Shown here one piece after another: positions 63,755-64,000 of a DNA stretch of 64,000 bases. The stretch's first letter is position 1. Each line of letters begins with the position of its first letter. The DNA is from Porphyra umbilicalis (taxonomy: Eukaryota; Rhodophyta; Bangiophyceae; Bangiales; Bangiaceae), in assembly GCA_002049455.2 (NCBI GenBank), contig KV918793.1:310001-374000 (forward strand), written 5' to 3'. The notes under the pieces are model-generated. The model made no database searches and had not been told where the DNA came from. It saw only the letters and a program-made list of their open reading frames with translations. The translations under genes were made by a program, and so were the position numbers.

Positions 63755-64000
63755 GGCGGCGGCGTTGCGGCAGCGCGGCGGCGGCGGCAAGGCGGCGGCG
63801 TTCAGGCGGCAACGCAGCGGCGCGGGGTGCCATCTGGTGCGTAGAGGTTGTCGGTGTGGTCGTCGGCATGGGAAGGGGGGGCTTCCGGGCGGCGGCGGCG
63901 GCGAGGTGGGTGCTGTAGAAGCCCGCTTCGTCGCCGCAGCCGACATGCGGCGGCCGGCGCCGCGATGGCGGCGGCGCGATTGTTGCCGCGCCGCCGTTGC

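Larger units (their letters stand above)
52395..64000. mobile_element. Element N, copy 2, split by the outer copia element (right end beyond window)
   Basis: It starts TTGCTATGAGCCCAATTTTG after TA at 52,393-52,394 and matches the minus strand of 36,266-36,060 closely to about 52,560, then enters GC-rich satellite (52,560-52,877). The copia element interrupts it; after 63,754 the satellite resumes (63,755-64,000) with units carrying GGGTGCTGTAGAAGCCCG, the complement of the array marker. The right terminal repeat is not in the window. Confidence 0.82.

Overview
This is nuclear DNA from a eukaryote with a GC-rich, repeat-choked genome. Evidence: GT-AG introns in a gene at 48-52 kb, the 5' part of a cytosolic ribosomal protein L7 gene, Ty1/copia and Ty3/gypsy retrotransposons, a CACTA (En/Spm-like) DNA transposon and many short terminal-inverted-repeat elements. 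A bangiophyte red alga (Porphyra/Pyropia type) would fit the high GC, sparse genes and copia/gypsy load, but that is inference; nothing here fixes the species. There is no operon structure, rRNA, convincing tRNA or CRISPR array.

Layout. 1-9 kb is a graveyard of nested retroelements: a broken plus-strand Ty3/gypsy gag-pol (1-5.1 kb) split by an 8-bp-TSD hAT-like element and by a copia-type LTR; then an inverted copy of the integrase-LTR block joined to a minus-strand copia pol remnant, itself cut by a mariner-like element that carries a TRIM, which carries another solo LTR. At 9.0-9.3 kb the RPL7 fragment stops at a junction with repeat sequence. 9.9-16.25 kb is a complete-looking CACTA transposon (TIR CCCTACAAGAA, CCCGGG-rich subterminal repeats, 996-aa transposase plus a second ORF). 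16.3-17.9 kb is GC-rich without a convincing gene; 18.05-18.46 kb encodes a small probable secreted protein.

20.4-26.8 kb is a chain of four TA-flanked elements, one disrupted by a 1,822-bp element (TIR CACAGCGCGTTG, 2-bp TSD) whose near-identical second copy lies at 37.5-39.4 kb inside a mariner-like element; a sibling repeat at 42 kb preserves the empty site. 27.9-32.3 kb is another putative TA-flanked element holding a dense hairpin cluster with pseudoknot topology. 33.5-36.3 kb is a TIR element filled by a roughly 260-bp GC-rich tandem repeat, inserted in an LTR whose uninterrupted copy is at 8.1-8.6 kb.

42-48 kb holds a chromodomain-type gypsy integrase tail (minus strand) and GC-rich low-complexity DNA. 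48.06-51.7 kb is the best host-like gene: four phase-0 exons, about 1,011 aa, unrecognised, with basic clusters and an acidic tail. From 52.4 kb to the window end lies a second copy of the satellite-bearing TIR element, split by a copia element (52,878-63,754) that is itself split by a younger copia element (55,502-61,411). Both copia elements and the TRIM have a primer-binding site complementary to the anticodon region of initiator tRNA-Met, the half-tRNA priming known from Drosophila copia.

Coordinates of element ends were read by eye from TIRs, target-site duplications and, in three cases, empty sites; functional calls rest on motifs only, as no database search was possible.
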